From positions 1 through 29,994 of the IMG/VR virus record IMGVR_UViG_3300022925_000120: a DNA stretch of 29,994 bases; one strand, given 5' to 3'. Positions 27,492 to 29,994 of this stretch are shown here, one piece after another. Below the pieces are notes generated by a model. That model did no database searches. It worked only from the letters and a program-made list of their open reading frames with translations, and was not told the DNA's origin. This DNA is from a virus. Position 1 is the first letter of the stretch. Every line of letters begins with the position of its first letter. Position numbers and translations under genes: made by a program.

Positions 27492-28121
27492 CTAGCTTCG
27501 CGCGCTGCGAAGACCATCAGCCTTGAGGTGGTTGAGGTAGGCTTCTGCGAACTCATCGACCTCAAGCTGGTTTGTCTCGACAAGGATTGCGGCCAATGAC
27601 CGAACGCAGTCCTTTGTGTGCTCCATGAATTCCGGCAGTGTGGCCGCCTGATCCGGTGTCAGCGTGACTGTCCCGCCCGATCGGTGCAACTTCTCCTGCA
27701 ACGCCAGAAACGCCTTCACGACATACAGCACATTACCGACGATGATACCTGACTTACCGTAGTTGCCTTCCATCGCCTCGAAGCACAGCCGGTTTAGCTC
27801 CTCGCTCGTCCAGACGTCTTTCATGTCAGCCCCCCTCTTATCCGTTTGGTCTATGTGCTCGATACCCTCGCGCTTTGTAAGCCACCATTCCATGACGGTG
27901 CGGCCATTGAGTTGCTTTTGCTCGGCATTTCCAGGGACATTGAAGTAGGAGCGCATTGCACTGGGTTGCTTGCGTTCAGGCGTGTAATGGTCGTACACAT
28001 GCCTGCTAATTTCGTCCAGCGTAGCGCCTGAATCGAGCGCGCGTTGCACTGCTCTTGATTGCTCGCACTGAATAACGCGCTTGGCGATATGAGGCGGGAG
28101 AAGATCGTCCCAATTCGGCAT
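27492..28121 (-). CDS. hypothetical protein, possibly two fused units (209 aa)
   Basis: I chose the ATG at 28121 (MPNWDDLLPPHIAKR) with AAAGGGG just upstream; the frame runs open to 28376 under the neighbouring membrane gene. Residues 1-99 are helical and basic, with a helix-turn-helix-like part (SGATLDEISRHVYDHYTP) and ERKQPSAMRSYFNVPG. At residue 100 (27824) there is an in-frame ATG after AGAGGGGGG, giving a 110-residue helical protein (MKDVWTSEELNRLCFEAMEG). Both units may be made. It lies between membrane genes and the terS promoter. Function is unknown. Confidence 0.65.
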   Translation of the reverse strand: MPNWDDLLPPHIAKRVIQCEQSRAVQRALDSGATLDEISRHVYDHYTPERKQPSAMRSYFNVPGNAEQKQLNGRTVMEWWLTKREGIEHIDQTDKRGADMKDVWTSEELNRLCFEAMEGNYGKSGIIVGNVLYVVKAFLALQEKLHRSGGTVTLTPDQAATLPEFMEHTKDCVRSLAAILVETNQLEVDEFAEAYLNHLKADGLRSARS

Positions 28122-28123
28122 GT

Positions 28124-28336
28124 TTACCCCTTTGGCATGCAGTAGAACGCGACACAGAGCGCGGCGAGAGGCAGGGGCTCCATGGTCGGAATGTAGGGCA
28201 CGCGAACACCATACCTTGCGGCGATGGTGACAAGAACCATAGCCATCAGGGACAGGCCCGCAATCCACACGATCCATGAGAGAATGAAGCGAAACAGGGC
28301 TTGCGGGTCTGTTGGGATGTTCACCCGTGGCTCCAT
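28124..28336 (-). CDS. small two-helix membrane protein (70 aa)
   Basis: MEPRVNIPTDPQALFRFILS leads into two hydrophobic helices, about residues 13-40 (FRFILSWIVWIAGLSLMAM...) and 49-66 (IPTMEPLPLAALCVAFYC). The gene starts inside the end of the large membrane gene and ends just before the 28121 start. The size suggests a holin or pore protein, but its place far from the lysis cassette and the lack of a charged C-terminus leave that open. Confidence 0.6.
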   Translation of the reverse strand: MEPRVNIPTDPQALFRFILSWIVWIAGLSLMAMVLVTIAARYGVRVPYIPTMEPLPLAALCVAFYCMPKG

Positions 28337-29361
28337 ACTGCTGCCGGTCCTGTGGCGACTTCCTTTGCCTTAGCAATGGCCTCCTTGAGGTAGCCGCCAG
28401 GGGCCGCTTTGCTCTCCGGCTGGAGGGGCTGTTCTAGCTGGGCAAGCTCGGCGGCCACCTGGTCGGCATAGGATGCGGGGCGAGGCGGTGCTGCCTCTGA
28501 CTCTCTGCGATACAATCCCGCGATAAACAGGGCGAGCGCCGGAAGGCCGGTGCCGGCCAGCGCCATTCCGAGGTTGACAGACTGCTGTGCCGATTCCGCT
28601 GTGAAGTCAGACGGGATCAGCGAGCCCTCGACCACCATGGCCGCCGCTTTGCTCAAGAAAGCATTCTGCTCTGCAACCGCTGATGTCTTATGCTCGATTT
28701 TGCCGGCCGTTTCTTTGGTCTCGTCAAGGGCGCGATCGAGAGCGGCGAGACGCTTGTCGATGTCCTCGGCCTTCTCGGCCGTTGCGATGCGGGCTTCGAT
28801 CTTGGCCGCCTTCTCCTTAAGGGCAAGGCAGCGCGGACCACAGCCGCCGCGGCGCGACTCCTGGGCCACCGCCTCAGTGGCGGCTTCCAGCTCACCACGC
28901 AGGCCAGATGCCTTGACGGTCGCGACCCATGGCGCTTCCGTTGTCAAAGTGCGCCGCATATCGAGCAACATGGTGCGGGTTTCGGCTTTTGATGCCACGC
29001 TATCCTGGGCGTTGTCATACTTGGCATTCTGCACGCGGGCTTCGGTAACATTCACTCCTCGCAACCCCGCCGTGTATCCGGCGTGCGAGAAGAATTCGAT
29101 ACAGAACAGGGGGATGGCCACGATTGCGAGGATTCCGGCAACGCCCTTGCGGCCGCGCTCATACTGGGAATAGGCAGCCTCGGGCAGAAACGCGGTCACG
29201 ATCGACAGGCAGGCGAGAAATAGCGCGTGCTTGGCGCTGACAGAATAGCCGAAGCCGGCCGACATCGCCACCGCGGCGAACAGGCTGGCGAGCCCAAGAT
29301 AGAGCCAAAACCGGCCCCATGGGGACAGGCTGCCGAACATTTCACGGATGGTGGATTTCAT
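28321..29361 (-). CDS. membrane protein with long charged helical domain (346 aa)
   Basis: The ATG at 29361 follows GGAGGACAAGAA, an excellent ribosome-binding site; the open frame to 29394 adds nothing. There are three N-terminal transmembrane helices (about 17-43, 44-64, 73-92). A charged, coiled-coil-like region follows (about 105-240) with a CGPRC pair at 174-178. A fourth transmembrane helix lies at about 262-284, and then an Ala/Pro-rich cytoplasmic tail. This anchor-coil-anchor plan suggests a protein that spans or reshapes the inner membrane during infection. I recall related proteins in rhizobial phages without function. Confidence 0.8.
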   Translation of the reverse strand: MKSTIREMFGSLSPWGRFWLYLGLASLFAAVAMSAGFGYSVSAKHALFLACLSIVTAFLPEAAYSQYERGRKGVAGILAIVAIPLFCIEFFSHAGYTAGLRGVNVTEARVQNAKYDNAQDSVASKAETRTMLLDMRRTLTTEAPWVATVKASGLRGELEAATEAVAQESRRGGCGPRCLALKEKAAKIEARIATAEKAEDIDKRLAALDRALDETKETAGKIEHKTSAVAEQNAFLSKAAAMVVEGSLIPSDFTAESAQQSVNLGMALAGTGLPALALFIAGLYRRESEAAPPRPASYADQVAAELAQLEQPLQPESKAAPGGYLKEAIAKAKEVATGPAAVWSHG

Positions 29362-29539
29362 TTCTTGTCCTCCGGGGGGAGTGAGGACGCGCACTAGATC
29401 TTACGGCTTTGACCAAAGCCACGGTCAGCGGAACGATCAGAATTGCCGTGATCGCCCCAAATACGATGTCTGATGACGAGCACGCCGTTAACGACCCATG
29501 CCAGCATGATAAGAGCGCCGATTGCAGCAAGTCCCGCAT
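29342..29539 (-). CDS. alternative-frame small membrane ORF (65 aa)
   Basis: Starts MRDLLQSALLSCWHGS after AGGAAG. It contains one hydrophobic helix (DIVFGAITAILIVPLTVALV), then a basic tail that overlaps the start of the 346-residue gene. It shares most of its DNA with the 55-residue ORF in another frame. The clear helix makes it credible, but only one of the two may be real. Confidence 0.4.
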   Translation of the reverse strand: MRDLLQSALLSCWHGSLTACSSSDIVFGAITAILIVPLTVALVKAVRSSARPHSPRRTRNEIHHP

Positions 29540-29561
29540 CTGCGCTTCCTGCTTCGTTCAT
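29394..29561 (-). CDS. first gene of the late block, small membrane protein (55 aa)
   Basis: MNEAGSADAGLAAIGALIML then AWVVNGVLVI gives one transmembrane helix at about 9-30, followed by a polar tail. The ribosome-binding site is weak. It ends 33 bases before the 346-residue gene. The first helix is credible, the polar tail less so because the alternative frame there is better. The two ORFs may be translated in succession. Confidence 0.45.
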   Translation of the reverse strand: MNEAGSADAGLAAIGALIMLAWVVNGVLVIRHRIWGDHGNSDRSADRGFGQSRKI

Positions 29562-29623
29562 GCCGTGTTCACGCCTGGTTCGCTAGAGTGTAAACAGTTG
29601 GCGTTAAGGTGTTGCGTCGCGAA

Positions 29624-29658
29624 CAAAAAACGGAGCCCTACGAGTTTCTGGGCTCCGT
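29624..29658 (-). terminator. intrinsic terminator in the right-hand control region
   Basis: On the - strand ACGGAGCCC, an 11-base loop, GGGCTCCGT, then TTTTT(T)G. The 9-bp stem is perfect. On the + strand the stem is followed by TCATTTT, so activity is weaker in that direction. It lies 166 bases past the stop of the ribbon-helix-helix gene and about 60 bases before the first late gene. Confidence 0.85.
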
Positions 29659-29754
29659 CATTTTCGGCGCTTCGCCCTCCTTCGGGCGCGCCACACGAAT
29701 CATAGCGAAAAACTTAAATTTTAGGCTACCTAAGGTCAAGGCTCGACACGCCAT
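29638..29754 (-). CDS. 38-codon leader-like ORF ending inside the terminator
   Basis: The ATG at 29754 has GAGGGCG about 7 bases upstream. It reads MACRALTLGSLKFKFFAMIR then VARPKEGEAPKMTEPRNS, and its TAG lies in the loop of the terminator hairpin; the codons for T-E-P are its 5' arm. It may be a regulatory leader, or chance coding in a conserved terminator. The phrase PKEGEAPKMTEPRNS seems familiar from many alphaproteobacterial ORFs, which I cannot verify here. Confidence 0.3.
   Translation of the reverse strand: MACRALTLGSLKFKFFAMIRVARPKEGEAPKMTEPRNS
29711..29739 (-). promoter_or_regulatory. possible promoter with a built-in operator
   Basis: On the - strand: TTGACC (29739-29734; 5 of 6 to consensus), a 17-base spacer, then TAAGTT (29716-29711; 3 of 6, weak). 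The spacer begins with the palindrome at 29721-29733. Transcription would start near 29704 and reach the terminator after about 50 bases. Confidence 0.35.
29721..29733. promoter_or_regulatory. palindromic operator candidate TTAGG-cta-CCTAA
   Basis: Perfect 5-base arms with a 3-base centre, directly next to the TTGACC hexamer. Half-sites this short suit a ribbon-helix-helix repressor like the one encoded at 29825-29977, but no direct link is shown. Confidence 0.45.
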
Positions 29755-29824
29755 TTTCGCCCTCTAAAGCGGCCAAAATATCGTCTCCCCTAACTTTTTG
29801 GTGTTCTGTGATAATTCGGCACCA

Positions 29825-29977
29825 CTAGCGCGCGTCGTCCCACGATCGATCGCGGTCGATCAGAAAGCGCAGGGCTTCGCTACGCCCGACTCCAAGTTGC
29901 ATCGCCTTCTGATCTATCCATTCGATCTGGTCACGGCGCAGTCGTACCGCGACCTTGATATTCGCTTTGGTTTTCAT
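29825..29977 (-). CDS. ribbon-helix-helix (CopG/Arc-type) regulator (50 aa)
   Basis: MKTKANIKVAVRLRRDQIEW gives the DNA-contacting beta strand (IKVAVRLRR). The helices follow: QIEWIDQKAMQLGVGRSEAL and RFLIDRDRSWDDAR. The GVGRSEALRFLI turn is typical of CopG-like proteins, which dimerise and bind short palindromes. Length is normal. Any promoter is right of the window. It is the nearest regulator to the palindrome at 29721 and may repress the adjoining operon. Confidence 0.8.
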   Translation of the reverse strand: MKTKANIKVAVRLRRDQIEWIDQKAMQLGVGRSEALRFLIDRDRSWDDAR

Positions 29978-29994
29978 GACACTCGGTCAAATGG

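Noticed and set aside
28122-28376. Extension of the 209-residue gene to 294 residues
   Set aside because: Would run entirely under the 70-residue membrane gene and has basic low-complexity sequence; the ATG at 28121 has a clear ribosome-binding site.
29659-29700. Second GC-rich hairpin (GCCC-tccttc-GGGC)
   Set aside because: Short stem without a T-run on either strand; not counted as a terminator, though it may stabilise the neighbouring one.
1-29994. Integrase, att sites, tRNA genes, CRISPR arrays, insertion sequences
   Set aside because: Looked for on both strands; no cloverleaf, regularly spaced repeats, transposase motifs or tyrosine/serine recombinase motifs were seen.

Overview
The window is a block of a tailed-phage genome, free phage or prophage. 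It has a short-tailed (podovirus-type) architecture with a P22-like order of head and tail genes. Base composition is about 60% GC by eye. Several proteins (the small early ORFs, the terminase pair, the DUF115 protein and the Rz-like protein) read like those of phages of Alphaproteobacteria, especially Rhizobiales. The host is inferred from resemblance only, since no host gene is present.

Layout. (1) Bases 1-3980, + strand: a tightly overlapping row of short genes. They encode small membrane proteins, an AT-hook peptide, an HNH nuclease, a MazG-like pyrophosphohydrolase, a winged-helix protein and coiled-coil proteins. Several starts here carry a recurring purine-rich start/stop module. (2) Bases 3920-5382, - strand: the lysis cassette, with a GH24 endolysin carrying a C-terminal membrane anchor, an i-spanin, an o-spanin lipoprotein nested into it, and two small membrane peptides. 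(3) Bases 5385-15108, - strand: tail and ejection genes, namely appendage proteins, a collar-type fibre, two large internal virion proteins (one with a lysozyme domain), a GNAT enzyme, and gp10-like and gp4-like tail proteins. (4) Bases 15123-16484: a DUF115-methyltransferase fusion, separated from the capsid genes by a strong terminator. (5) Bases 16532-27403: head and packaging genes, namely decoration protein, major capsid, scaffold, a multi-domain spike, portal, a GNAT/ADP-ribosyltransferase-like polyvalent protein, terL and terS. (6) Bases 27492-29977: membrane and hypothetical genes, a 263-base control region (terminator, leader ORF, possible promoter with operator) and a ribbon-helix-helix regulator.

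How it fits together. All genes from 29977 down to 3920 run leftward with ATGA/GTGA-type overlaps and probably form the late operon(s). A good promoter sits just upstream of terS, and a possible attenuated promoter sits at the far right. The rightward small-gene operon meets the leftward late operon head-on at 3909-4009, where coding regions overlap. TerS/TerL fill the P22-like head through the portal. The gp4/gp10-like proteins close the neck. The 263-, 545- and 614-residue proteins are the likely ejected core. The lysis cassette comes last. No integrase, replication gene, tRNA or CRISPR array is visible.
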